Assembly: GCF_003478335.1 (NCBI RefSeq)
Contig: NZ_QUFB01000005.1
Span: forward strand, 40,621-104,620
Length of the DNA: 64,000 nucleotides
From: Clostridium sp. AM49-4BH
GTDB taxonomy: Bacteria > Bacillota > Clostridia > Lachnospirales > Lachnospiraceae
Direction of reading: 5' to 3'
The notes under the pieces are model-generated. The model ran no database searches and had not been told where the DNA came from. It was given only the letters and a program-made list of their open reading frames with translations. The translations under genes and the position numbers were made by a program. The first letter of the stretch is position 1. Every line of letters begins with the position of its first letter. Shown here in pieces: positions 41,994-53,400 of this stretch.

Positions 41994-42026
41994 GCCCGCA
42001 GGGTGAAGTTCCCGGCGGGCTTTCAT
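41994..42026 (+). terminator. Attenuator-like hairpin between prgI and virB4
   Basis: GCCCGC / GCGGGC stem with an inner hairpin, followed by TTTCATT. The weak T-run suggests partial termination or mRNA processing within the operon. Confidence 0.5.
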
Positions 42027-42049
42027 TATAAGAAAGCGAGGTTAGAGAC

Positions 42050-44129
42050 ATGGGTTTATTTACAGACGGATTTAAGTTATTAAAGAAGGCGAGTGAGCCT
42101 TTGTATAAGACACCTAAATCCATTCAGGAAACCATAGAGATTATGGCGGTGGCTGAAAACGGTATTTTTGAAGTAAGCAGGAATAAGTATTCCAAGTGTT
42201 ACCGCTTTCAGGACATCAATTACACAACGGCAACGGAGGATGAGCAGATCGGCATTTTTGAAAGATACTGCAAATTCTTAAATTCGCTGGACTGTAATTA
42301 TAAGATTACGATTAACAATAAGAACAAAAATATGGAGGACCTCGTGATAAGGTTCTTATTACAGAGAAAAACGATGGCTTCAATAATTACCGAAGAATCT
42401 ACAATGACATTATTGAGGAGAAGATTATTGAGGGCAGACAGGGGATTGAACAGGAAAGATACCTGACGATCACGATTGAGAGAAAGAACTTTGAGGAGGC
42501 AAAGGCACAGTTTGCCACACTTGAGGCAACAATACACAAGGCTTTCATTGAACTGGGGGCGGAGATTGTGCCGCTTAACGGCAATGAAAGGCTGAAAGTG
42601 CTCTATGACTATTACCATCTTGGCGATGAGGGCAGTTTTGATTTTGATATCAAAAGGCAAAGAAGGTCGGAGCAGATTTTAAGAATGATTTATGTAATGG
42701 TATGGTGAAATATTTCCCAGACCATTTTGAGGACGAGAGTAAATACTGCAAGGCACTTTTCATTAAGAAGTATCCCAGCAGTTTATCTGACAGATTTATC
42801 AATGAGATTACTTCCCTTCCTGTCCACTCCATTACCAGTATTGATGTAGTGCCTGTGCCAAAGGATTTGACCACAAAGGTGCTTCAGAAGAAATACCTTG
42901 GTATTGAGTCGGATATTATCAAGCAGCAGAGAGTCCGTAATAAGAACAATGACTTCTCCACAGAAATCTCTTATGCAAAGAGAACGGAGAAAAAAGAGAT
43001 TGAGGCAATTATGGATGATGTCCGTGAGAATGACCAGTGCCTTTTCTTCGTGGGAGTTACTATTATTCTTATGGCAGAGAGCAAAAAAGAGCTTGATAGC
43101 GTCTGTGAGACAGTGGAGACTATCGGAAAGCGTAACAGTTGTACGATTGATACACACTACTTAAAGCAGAGGGAAGCACTCAACACGGCACTTCCGATTG
43201 GTGTAAGACAGGTGGAAACAATGCGTACCCTTCTTACCCAGTCGCTTGCGGTGCTTATGCCGTTTAATGTGCAGGAACTGAATGACAGCACAGGTAATTA
43301 TTACGGTATCAACCAGATCAGTAAGAATGTAAATATCGGTAACAGAAAGAAGCTGATAAACGGAAATGGCTTTGTATTCGGAGTGCCGGGTTCCGGCAAA
43401 TCATTCTTCTGTAAGATGGAAATGGGCAGCGTATTCTTGTCGGGAGATGATGAGATTATCGTCATTGATCCGATGAACGAATATTTTGATATTGCACAGA
43501 CTTATGGTGGAACCGTGGTAAATATGTCCACATACACGGACAATTATGTAAATCCGCTTGAGATGGATGTGTGGAGTCTTGATCCGAATGATTCAAAGGG
43601 AATGATAAGGGAAAAAGGGGAATTTATGCTTGGTCTTTGTGAGCAGTGTATCGGGGACAGCTTAAATTCCAGACAGAAATCAATCATTGACCGCTGCGTG
43701 AGAAAGATGTATATCGACATTGCAAGGGGCAGGGAAAAGTATATTCCGGTAATGAGTGACTTCTACGATATCCTTATGGAACAGCCGGAGGACGAAGCAA
43801 AGGATATCGCATTGTCTTTGGAACTTTTTGTAAATGGTTCCCTTAATATCTTTAACCACCAGACAAATGTTGATGTAGATAACCGATTCACGGTATATGG
43901 TATCAGGGACTTAGGCACGGAGCTTAGTCCTATCACAATGCTTGTTATGATGGAGTCTATTCAAAACAGAATTGTAGAAAACGGGCAGAAGGGCAAGGCA
44001 ACCTGGCTCTATATTGATGAGTTCCATGTCCTGCTTAATTCGGAGTATTCTGCAAAATATTTACAGCAGCTCTGGAAGAAGGTGAGGAAACAAGGTGGAC
44101 TGTGCACGGGTATCACCCAGAACGTCGTG
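42050..44129 (+). CDS. virB4: VirB4 conjugal ATPase, 5' exon (two one-base frameshifts)
   Basis: Starts MGLFTDGFKLLKKASEPLYK after AAGCGAGG. The frame breaks near 42341 (EDL then RDKVLITEKNDGFNNYRRIY in the next phase) and near 42654 (FDFDIK then KAKKVGADFKNDLCNGMVKY), each repaired by adding one base in a short run. From 42702 it is intact: Walker A VFGVPGSGKSFFCKMEMG, Walker B WLYIDEFHVLL and ITQNVV. There the group II intron begins. With corrections and splicing the protein is about 790 residues, a complete VirB4. As written it is not translatable. Confidence 0.9.
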
Positions 44130-46570
44130 GTGCGCCCAGATAGGGCATTGTGTAAAGTAGCGTAGGTGCTACCGCTTATGATAGTGAGCGAATCAACTCA
44201 CCTTACCGACTTGGTGGAAACACCATACGGGAACATCGCATGGTGAGAAAGGGGTTAGTCACCAAAAGGCTTTAGGTGCGACTGTACTCCAATGATAAGA
44301 AGATATGAGGATTAGATTGTATTTATCGAATGTGAGGTTCGAGTTTCTGTTTTTTGCAGATATGGGAATAAGCCTTGAAACCCATGCCATAACACTGTTT
44401 TATCATCGACTACGATAAAGCAACTATCATTATGTTATGGGACAGGCGTGAGAACACGTCATAAAGAACTGGAAGCAGGTCCGACAATCTTCGTAAACCT
44501 ATACACAGTGTTAACTGGGGATTGCCTAAGTCAGGCTCATTTGTCTGATATGGTAACGGAAGCTCCGTAGTAGTCCGAGGGCGTTAATAGCGTCTACATG
44601 GCGAAGGGAGCTAGTTAGTAACATCTAAAATTGTAAGAATGAAAGGGAGGAGAAACCTCAATGAAACCAACATCAGAGATTTTAGAGCGTATCGCAAAAA
44701 GTTCTAAAGAACACAAAGACGGTGTATTCACAAGGCTGTACAGATATTTGCTACGTGAAGATATTTATTATGCCGCCTATCAAAAACTCTATGCAAACAG
44801 AGGTGCAACAACAAAAGGTATTGATGATGATACCGCAGACGGATTCAGCGAATTATATATTAAGGAACTAATCCAGGATTTACAGAATGGAACTTACAGG
44901 GCAAATCCCGTAAGGCGTGAATATATCCCGAAGAAAAATGGGAAAAAGCGTCCGTTGGGAATACCGTCCTTTAGGGACAAGCTATTGCAAGAAGCTGTCA
45001 GAATGATACTGGAAGCAATCTATGAGCCAGTCTTTCACGACCACTCCCATGGTTTCAGACCAAACAGGAGTTGTCATACAGCATTACGTCAGATTTCCTC
45101 TGACTTCACAGGCGTTGTATGGTTTATAGAGGGCGATATAACAGGTTGTTTTGATAATATCGACCACGAAATATTGATTGATATTCTTGCAAGAAAAATC
45201 AAAGACAGTAAGTTTCTGAACATTATTCGCCAGTTTCTAAAAGCGGGATATGTGGAGAATTGGAAATATAATAAAACGTACAGCGGTACTCCACAAGGCG
45301 GTATTTGTTCTCCGATACTTGCAAATATCTATCTGAATGAATTAGACCAAAAGTTTGAGGAAATCAAGAAAAGATTTGATAAGCCAAGAAAAGCGGAAGA
45401 ACGAAAAACACCCGAATACAGAGAAATGGATAATGAGATGAAGAAAATATCTTATTGGATTGACCACACAGATGATGTCAATGAAAGGCAAAAATTAATT
45501 GACCGATATAAACATCTGAAAAAGGAAATTCATAAGATACCATGCCACCCACAGACAAACAAGAAATTTACGTTTGTGCGTTATGCCGACGATTGGTTGG
45601 TAGGAGTGTGCGGAACAAAGGAAGAGTGCATTGCACTCAAAGCGGAAATAGCGGAATTTCTGAATAATGAACTGAAATTGACACTTAGTGAAGAAAAAAC
45701 GCTGATAACACATAGCTCTGAAAAGGTACGCTTCTTAGGATATGATATTTGTGTCCGAAGAAGTCAGGAAATAAAGGGCTATAAGATGAAAAACGGAAAG
45801 TGGCGTAAGTCACGTTCCTTACACCTCAAAGTTGCTCTTACAATTCCTCATACGGAAAAGATAGAGAAATTTATGTTTGCAAAGAAAGCCATTATTCAGA
45901 CAGAAGATGGCAAATTTAAGCCAGTCCACAGAACAGCACTTTTAAATCAGTCCGACAGTGAGATAGTGGAACAGTACAATGCAGAAATGAGAGGATTGTT
46001 GAATTATTATAATTTAGCGGTTGATTACCATACCCTTGATTATTTCTGTTATTTAATGGAATATAGCTGTTTGAAAACGATAGCCAATAAGCATAAATCT
46101 ACAATTCACAAAATTATCAGACAGTACAAGGACGGAAAAACATGGTCTGTTCCCTATGAAACCAAAGAGGGAACAAAGAGAGTGCGACCTGTAAAAATCG
46201 CTGATTGCAAAAGAGGCGAGGCTAGTGACATCGTGTTCCAAAGAACAAAATTCAATTGGAAATCCACAATCAGACAAAGGTTAAATGCTGGCGTTTGTGA
46301 ACTATGTGGGAAAAAGCATGCAGATTTATATGAGGTGCATGTAGTAAGAAACTTAAACGAATTGGGTAATTCTGATTGGGAATTGACTATGAAAGCTAAG
46401 CGCAGAAAAACGTTAGTGGTTTGTAGTGATTGTCATAGAAGAATCCATAAATAAGCGATATGTAAATTACTAATGGGGAGCCGGATACATGGAGACATGT
46501 AAGTCCGGTTCCGAGGGAGGGTGTAGGAAACCTGTTGTTTATGCAATAAGGCGCCTTTGCCCTACCCTAC
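44130..46570 (+). mobile_element. Group II intron inside virB4
   Basis: Begins GTGCGCCCAGATAGGG, the consensus 5' end, and ends CCTACCCTAC. Domain V (46478-46511) has GAGCCGG...CCGGTTC around the GAGA loop. Removal joins ITQNVV to DLLQNYTATTMLAN without loss of phase, restoring the VirB4 motif. It carries the maturase-reverse transcriptase at 44661. Same strand as virB4, as needed for splicing. 2,441 bp in all. Confidence 0.93.
44661..46454 (+). CDS. ltrA: Group II intron-encoded reverse transcriptase/maturase (LtrA-like)
   Basis: 597 residues after GGGAGGAG. RT motifs: DHSHGFRPNRSCHTAL, EGDITGCFDNIDH, SGTPQGGICSPILANIYLNE and catalytic FVRYADDWLVG at about residue 305. Domain X/maturase follows (KVRFLGYDICVRR). 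The C-terminal HNH-type endonuclease has CELCGKKHADLYEVHVV and VVCSDCHRRIHK. The second EVHH position is EVHV, so one His of the usual EVHHI is replaced. The protein splices the intron and mobilises it by retrohoming. Intact. Confidence 0.93.
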   Translation: MKPTSEILERIAKSSKEHKDGVFTRLYRYLLREDIYYAAYQKLYANRGATTKGIDDDTADGFSELYIKELIQDLQNGTYRANPVRREYIPKKNGKKRPLGIPSFRDKLLQEAVRMILEAIYEPVFHDHSHGFRPNRSCHTALRQISSDFTGVVWFIEGDITGCFDNIDHEILIDILARKIKDSKFLNIIRQFLKAGYVENWKYNKTYSGTPQGGICSPILANIYLNELDQKFEEIKKRFDKPRKAEERKTPEYREMDNEMKKISYWIDHTDDVNERQKLIDRYKHLKKEIHKIPCHPQTNKKFTFVRYADDWLVGVCGTKEECIALKAEIAEFLNNELKLTLSEEKTLITHSSEKVRFLGYDICVRRSQEIKGYKMKNGKWRKSRSLHLKVALTIPHTEKIEKFMFAKKAIIQTEDGKFKPVHRTALLNQSDSEIVEQYNAEMRGLLNYYNLAVDYHTLDYFCYLMEYSCLKTIANKHKSTIHKIIRQYKDGKTWSVPYETKEGTKRVRPVKIADCKRGEASDIVFQRTKFNWKSTIRQRLNAGVCELCGKKHADLYEVHVVRNLNELGNSDWELTMKAKRRKTLVVCSDCHRRIHK

Positions 46571-46867
46571 GACCTTTTACAGAACTACACCGCCACTACA
46601 ATGCTTGCAAACTCTGAGTTTGTTGCACTCTTAAAGCAGGCGAATACAGACAGTTCCAAGATGGCAGAGGTTATCGGTGTATCAGAGGCACAGCTTCGTT
46701 TCGTAACCAATACTGCATCGGGAATGGGACTTATCAAGTGTGGTTCCGTGGTAATTCCGTTTGATAACCAGATCAGCAAGGACACTGACCTTTACAGACT
46801 GTATAACACCAATATCCACGAAAAGATTGCGGAGCAGAAGAAAAGGGAGGCAAAATTTGCTGATTAG
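46571..46867 (+). CDS. virB4: VirB4 conjugal ATPase, 3' exon
   Basis: Continues in phase from GTG 44129: DLLQNYTATTMLANSEFVAL, then SASGMGLIKC-like C-terminal strands and a Lys-rich tail ending AKFAD. These 98 residues hold the arginine-finger region and the end of the ATPase domain. Without splicing it has no start signal. Confidence 0.9.
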   Translation, partial: DLLQNYTATTMLANSEFVALLKQANTDSSKMAEVIGVSEAQLRFVTNTASGMGLIKCGSVVIPFDNQISKDTDLYRLYNTNIHEKIAEQKKREAKFAD

Positions 46868-46952
46868 AATTGCAATGTATCAGCCATTTGGACTAAGTTC
46901 CGGATGGCTACTTTTTTACCTTTTTTAAGGATACAGAAAGAAGGTGGGAACA

Positions 46953-48889
46953 TTGAAGATAAAAAAAGTGGATGACAAGCCTATGGTCATTCACACTAAG
47001 AAAAAAGCTAAGATTCATATGCATGAACCGAAGAAGGCTAAAATTAAGGGCAGTAACATTTACACCGTACAGCGTGGTCCGAAAATTGCCAGTGCAAAGA
47101 TAAATGATACAGGTAAAAAGAAGTCTTATCGTAAGAGTACCATTCATCAGGCAGAGAAGAAAGAAAAGGAACCTTCAAAATTTAAGAGAAATATACGGGA
47201 GTCCAATACTTCTATCAAGACGAAGAATACCAATCTTCATATAGCAGGAAGAACGGGAGCACTTGCGGCTGGAGCAGTTACAGAGCAGGTGGAAGGCGGG
47301 CAGGAAGTGTCACAGGCAGCTTATCTTGCATATGAAGTAAGCCGTCCGGTTACGGGAACTGCTTCAAGGGGAGCGTCACTTTTCAGAAAGAAAGCGGCAG
47401 CCGAAGCAAAGAGGCGTATCAAGAAGGTAGAAACAGGAAAGAAACTGGCAAAAAAGATGGGAAAGAAAGCTGCCAGTGATACGGCAAAAAAGGTTGCCGG
47501 TGACACGACAAAGACAGCAGCGAAAGAAACTGCTAAGAACACTGCAAAAGAAACTGCCAAAACTACGGCAAAAGCGGCAACCACAGCGCAGGTACAGCGG
47601 TTGCACCGGGAGCAGGTACAGCAGTCGGCATGGCGGCAGGCTATGCCACAGGTGTATCTATCGAGGCGAAGGATGTGAAAGCAGCGAACCGTAGCAGAAA
47701 GATTAAATTTTTTCTGGATAAGATGAAAGAACAGGAAAATCAGACGGACAGTGTTGTAAAACTGGTAAAAGATCTGATTGTAAAAAAGGCAGTTCTTTGG
47801 ATAAAGGCGGCAGCTCCGATTATCGGACTTGTACTTTTGCTGTTGGTTCTTTTAGTGGTAATCGTTGCAGTTCCGGTTATTGCTGTGATAGCGATTCTTT
47901 ATAATTCACCATTTGCCTTATTTTTACCGCCGCTGGAGTCAGGAGATACAGTGCAGACAGTTACAAGTGCTTATGTGTCTGAATTTAACCGTGATGTGAA
48001 TACCAAAGTGAATGAACATACCGGATATGACTTTGGCGAACTGGTGTATGTAGATTATGAGGGAATGGATGAAAATCCAAGTAACTACTACGACATTATG
48101 GCGGTCTACATGGTTAAGTATGGTGTAGGCGATACTGCAACAATTATGAATGATATATCAAAGGGGTGGTTGCAGACTGTAGTAAATGATATGTGTTCTT
48201 ATACTACAAGTAGTGGAACAAAAGATGTGGAGGAAACAGACGCAGATGGCAATGTAACAACTGTTACGAAGTCGGTACTGTATGTAAATGTTACGCTCAA
48301 ATCATACAGAGATATGATTTCCGTTTATGGATTTAATTCTGATCAGGTAGAAATGCTTGAGCAGATCATGAGTCCTGAGTTTATGGGACAGCTTGGATAT
48401 GCTGGAAGTGGAAGCGGTGGAGGCGGTGGAAGCCCCGGAGTAAGTTCCATGACAGAGGATGAAATAAATGCAATCCTCAGTGGTATTACAGATAGCAGGC
48501 AGAAAGCAGTCTGCTCTTATGCCCTTCACAGAGTGGGTTATCCTTACAGTCAGGAACTAAGAGATAGTGGCAATTATTATGATTGCAGTTCACTTGCGTA
48601 TTATTCATGGAAGGATGCAGGTGTGAATATCAGTTATGGAGGAGCAACTACAGCAGCGGCAGAAGCACAGGGACTTGATGAAGCAGGAAAGACCGTATCT
48701 TATGATGAAATGCAGCCTGGTGATCTTATCTTTTACAGTTTCACAAACAACGGAAGATATAAGAATATCAGCCATGTGGCAGTATATGTCGGCAATGGCA
48801 AGGTGGTAGAAGCCCTGAATGAAAGAGTTGGCGTAGTTTACCGTGATGTGGCAAGTGTCGGAAAGATTGTAGTAATTGGCAGACCATAG
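46953..48889 (+). CDS. NlpC/P60 cell-wall hydrolase of the conjugation channel (one-base frameshift)
   Basis: Starts TTG 46953 or GTG 46944. A basic Lys/Ala-rich N-terminal 200 residues (repeats of AKETAKNTAKETAKTTAK), then a break at about 47590 where one G is missing: TTA continues AGTAVAPGAGTAVGMAAGYA in the next phase. A membrane helix (PIIGLVLLLLVLLVVIVAVP) and an extracellular region follow. The C-terminal NlpC/P60 domain has catalytic Cys in YYDCSSLAYY and His in NISHVAVYVG. It opens peptidoglycan for the channel, like VirB1/TcpG-type hydrolases. About 640 residues if corrected. Confidence 0.87.
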
Positions 48890-48936
48890 AAAATTGGCAG
48901 AGAGGGCGAAAGTCCTCTCTGGGACAGGAGGTAAGA

Positions 48937-49827
48937 ATGGATTTAAAGGATATGATTCTTGTAATGGAGAATTATAAGGGAACAGAAAGAAATATGCTTA
49001 TGACTTTGGAAGATTATAAGAAGTTCGTTGCCATTGATGATATGTCAGAGCTTGCAGATCAGATGCTGCTTCTTGGAAGAACGCTTGCGGAAGGTTTTAC
49101 AGAGTATTACAGGGCAGCAAATGTTACAGTTTTTGCAAAATTCTGTAGAGATGATGTGGAACTGGGACGCTTTTTGCAAGGATATTATAATGATTCAAAG
49201 AAATTTTACTTTGATAAGGCAACAAGTTCCCCAGAGTGTATTACAAAGATGGATGAGATTGGAATGACGGATAGAGGCTGGATAGATGACTTTATCCTGC
49301 ATTATGAAAAATGCGACAGGACATTTGAAAGGGGGCAGACATTTCATAATTTTAATGACCACGATTATATGGTACTTGAAGCATTATCTCCACGCAATCT
49401 TGTGGTAATGGATATGAAAAGCGGCTCTCTCACGATTGCTCTTGGAGCAACAGAGTATAAGCGATATCCGAAAGACGAGGAGCCAACTAAGGATAACACA
49501 ACGATTGGGGTATCGTGGGAGCACGGGATTTATCTTGGTTCCACACTTTCGCAGACCAACTTTAAGGCATATAAAAGAGAATACGGGACACCTGAAAAGA
49601 TAAAAGATGTTTATGATTACAGGGCGAAACTCAAGCAGAAGTTTTATTTTTATCAGGATTTGTCAAAGGATGATGATATTCCAAAAAATATGCAGAATGA
49701 TTTCCTGCACCAGATGTATAAGGAATTTGGAACGATAGAGGAGGAATATTTTTATGACAGGCTTGAAGATGGAAAGTATGATGAAGGTTTTAAGGAAAGA
49801 CAGGTAAAAGAAAAAAAGAGCCGATGA
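48937..49827 (+). CDS. Hypothetical ICE protein (296 aa)
   Basis: ATG 48937 after CAGGAGG. A soluble protein with MDLKDMILVMENYKGTERNM at the start, a Tyr/Asp-rich middle and a Lys-rich end. No motif recognised, no signal peptide or helix. It begins the accessory run between the channel genes and the methylase-helicase. A hairpin GAGAGGGCGAAAGTCCTCTC lies in the leader just upstream (48901-48921). Confidence 0.65.
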   Translation: MDLKDMILVMENYKGTERNMLMTLEDYKKFVAIDDMSELADQMLLLGRTLAEGFTEYYRAANVTVFAKFCRDDVELGRFLQGYYNDSKKFYFDKATSSPECITKMDEIGMTDRGWIDDFILHYEKCDRTFERGQTFHNFNDHDYMVLEALSPRNLVVMDMKSGSLTIALGATEYKRYPKDEEPTKDNTTIGVSWEHGIYLGSTLSQTNFKAYKREYGTPEKIKDVYDYRAKLKQKFYFYQDLSKDDDIPKNMQNDFLHQMYKEFGTIEEEYFYDRLEDGKYDEGFKERQVKEKKSR

Positions 49828-49856
49828 GGAAAAATGGAATTGGAGGCTGATATCGA

Positions 49857-50075
49857 ATGGAAAAAGAATTTGATATTGAGATAAAAGAAGTTCTCTCAAG
49901 GGTAGAGACAGTAAAGGCAGAGTCACTTGACGATGCCATAAACAAGGCAATGGATATGTATTATTCAGAACAGATAGTCCTTGATGCGGAGGATATGAAG
50001 GGAGTTGATTTTTCGCCATACAGCGAAGAACAGCTCCCTTCTTCATTAAAGGAAAATGGAGGAAAGACACGATGA
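49857..50075 (+). CDS. DpnD/PcfM-like protein (72 aa)
   Basis: 72 residues; EFDIEIKEVLSRVETVKAES then LDDAINKAMDMYYSEQIVLD match the DpnD/PcfM small-protein family found in conjugative elements. A GGAGGCTG site precedes it. It overlaps the next gene by four bases (ATGA). Function unknown. Confidence 0.75.
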   Translation: MEKEFDIEIKEVLSRVETVKAESLDDAINKAMDMYYSEQIVLDAEDMKGVDFSPYSEEQLPSSLKENGGKTR

Positions 50076-50440
50076 AAAATGAGCAGACAGCAGTTATTAA
50101 GGATATGGAATTTTTATTAAACGAACTTCATAAGGAATGGGAAAGACCGGGAGAGGTAAAATCGTCTGTCAGTATTCCATATGAGAAAGTTGAGGAAATC
50201 AGCAGAAAGCTGAATGTGATTGTCTATGAGACACAGCAGTCGGCTGACAGCGACGGACTTGCCTTTAAGCAGAGCATAGCCAAGTCAAAGCAGTGTTATG
50301 TGCTTCTCAGGATTATGCGAAAGATTGTAAAAGGAAAGGGCAAATGTGATGGACAGGCGGTTGATGCAGAATTTGTGATTGAGCTTGACGGGGAGGAGTC
50401 AAAGCTCTTTAAGGAAATGTTTGCAGAATTACTGAAGTAA
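50072..50440 (+). CDS. Hypothetical ICE protein (122 aa)
   Basis: Starts in an ATGA overlap with the DpnD/PcfM-like gene and ends 14 bases before the methylase-helicase. A soluble helical protein with no recognised motif. Conserved placement suggests an accessory of the large protein that follows. Confidence 0.6.
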   Translation: MKNEQTAVIKDMEFLLNELHKEWERPGEVKSSVSIPYEKVEEISRKLNVIVYETQQSADSDGLAFKQSIAKSKQCYVLLRIMRKIVKGKGKCDGQAVDAEFVIELDGEESKLFKEMFAELLK

Positions 50441-50454
50441 AAGGAGGGTGACAC

Positions 50455-53400
50455 ATGAGTGTTGATATGAAGGTCAAAGCGATATATGATTCAGAAATCA
50501 GCAACATCACCCGTTCTGAAAAGAACTGGAAAGATGTATTAAAAGTTGCTGGTCAGTTATATCGCTATGAATTTGATAATATCGTTATGGTAACAGCTCA
50601 GAGATCACCGGAGAAAAGTACCCTTATGGCAGATTATGACACTTGGAAGAAAGTGGGAAGATATGTAAAGCGTGGAGCAAAGGGCTGTGCTATCTTCCCC
50701 TCAAGGGCACTTAATCCCCGTATGAGATATATTTTCGATATCAGTGATACAGGCGGAAAGAATGTGAAGCTGACTTGGGATCTGGAGGGGGAAAACCTGA
50801 AAAGTTATGCAGACTTTCTGGTATCGGAAGGACAGATGGAGCGGTATAAAAGCGATGACAGAGAATCACTAAAAAATACGTTAAAACAGTTTACAGGAAC
50901 AAATGTTTGGAATATAATAAAAGAGGAGTTCGGGGATAGAATGTCCGAACTAATGCAGCTATCAGGTAGTGTGATAAAGGAATTCAACGAAAAACGCAAG
51001 GGCTTACAGCAGGATAGCGATATGGAGCAGTTAGTATATTCCAGTGTTATGTATGCTGTAGGGACGAGATGTGGATTTGACTTATCTGTGCAAGAACAGG
51101 ATTTCAGTCAGATTGTAAATATCAAAGATGAGGAGATAGTTTACCGTCTTGGTTCCCTTGTATGCGATGTCTCCTGTAGTGTTCTTAGAGAATTTAGTAG
51201 GAATTTACAAACGATTGAGAGCGAAAGGAGAATATCATATGTTAGAAGCAATGACTTACAAGGAAGTGGACGGACTGCTGTATCCGGAGCTGACAATGCC
51301 GGACGAGACAGAGGATTTAACGAAGCTGGGCAGATACGGGAGAATGGCAATGAAGTATCTTCTGGAGAACGAACCGGCAAGGTACAAGACACTGATGAGA
51401 TTCGGGAAGATGTACGAGAAGATGTCGGCAGTAGAGGAGGAAGCAAACCAGCTTTACGATCAGTTGGAGGAACAGTATCTAATGAAGCACAAGCCACAGA
51501 ATCCGTCATCGACAATGGAGATGTGGAAGATAAGAGAGCAGGCGAAGATGCAGGCAGAGGAAGTAGTGCTCCACCAGATCGTGATGAAGTTTCATTAGAA
51601 ACACAGGAAGAATTAAATAGAGAGCTTGATGAGATTAACTCATTGGGTGTCAGTAAGGAAGCCGAATATACACAGGCTTCCTTTTTTTTCGACCAAAACG
51701 GGCAGGCAAGTTTTGGTGTGAAGCAGCCGGAGGAAACCAGACACAATGAATTTATGCGTCAGTTCGAGGAGGATAAAAAGGCTGCCCTTGCCAGAAAATA
51801 TAATTACCTTAATCCAAAGAAAGCAGAGAGTGTACCAAGTGAGTATGTAAAAGAGATACTTATGAAAGGAACTGGCTTTGTCGGTGGAAAAGGCAGGGTG
51901 TGTGAAATCTATCAGACAGAGATAGACGCAGGAACCAGAGCAAAGCGTATCAAGGCAGAATATGGTCAGGGGGGTGCAAGCTGGCCGCTTGACGGTCTGG
52001 GCTTGCACGGGTATGACACATTTCACGGTTCGGGACTTCGTATCCAATGGAAAGATGAAGATGGAGAAGTAGAAGGATACGTTTCGTGGAAGAATGTCGA
52101 AAAGGAAATCGGTGTACTTATCTTACCGGAGAATACCAGTCGGAGACACCTCGTATTGATGAGCTTGCAATGGACGGACTTCGTGAAGATGATGAAGTCA
52201 TTGACGCAGAGTACCGTGAAGTTGATACGCAGGAGGAGAAATCAGAAATTGATGATTATGCTATTCCTGATGAGCCTGACAGTTATGCTGTAAACAGAAA
52301 GGCGGCTGAGTTACGGTATATCAAGCCGATTGATTATGCTGACCGTGTAGCTGCAATGGATAAAGATTTAAGAGATGCCATTGAGATACTTGTGTCAGAA
52401 TGTAGCTGTTACACACCATTCCGTGCTTTCCTTATGGATGTGGTGCAGTCGGATTTTGCATTTATGCCGAATAAGCTGGAACTGATCTGTGAGATAGCGA
52501 TGGGAAATGTTCAGGGTGAGAGAAAGGCATATTGCAATAATCAGTATGGACTCACAGAATACACTTTAAGCAGTGCAGATGTGAAAGTAAGCTACAAAAA
52601 CAGAAATGGAGAGAGGGCAGGGGATACCGTATCATGGCGTGAGGTATATGAAATCTTATCCTATATGGTAAAACAGCCATTTTACTGTGGAGAGGACCAG
52701 AAGGCAATCTATCAGACCATAAAAAATAAGATTGACAGGGAAAAGATGAATCCTGTTTACCGCAAGTTCTTTGATATTGAGGACAGTGTGAGAGAAAGCC
52801 GTCTTAAAACCAGAGAACGGGCGATTGCATATGGCTTGAATACCAAGATTGACACGGATGGTCGTATAATTTCTGATGAGGATAAGAATGTATCGGCAGA
52901 TATTCCACAGAAGGATACCGAACCACAGGAGGCTGCCCCTGAAACACCTGCACAGGAAGTATTACCGCCAGTGGAAGGTCTGCGTGGAAAAGAAAAAACA
53001 CAAGACCAGACAAAACTCAATTTCCATTATAACCTGTGGGAAACAGAAAAGGGTGGTGCAAAGACCAGATACCAGTGGAACATTGATGCAATCTGTACAC
53101 TAAAGCAGATTGAAGCAGAAAACAGACTTGCAACACAGGAGGAGCAGACTGTTTTATCAAAGTTTGTCGGCTGGGGAGGCTTGTCACAGGCATTTGATGA
53201 GAATAATGCTGCGTGGAGCAAAGAGTATGCAGAACTGAAAGAGCTTCTTTCCGATGAGGAATACAGTGCGGCAAGAGCAACTGTAAATAATGCCTTTTAC
53301 ACTTCGCCGGAGATTGCAACGTGTATCAATTCAGCCCTTGTGCAGTTTGGGTTTAAAGGCGGAAATGTCTTGGAGCCGTCTATGGGTATCGGTAATTTCT

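Noticed and set aside
42898-43164. Small Ser/Arg-rich ORF inside virB4
   Set aside because: Out-of-frame shadow with no ribosome site, unlike the TnpV-like frame in the helicase gene.
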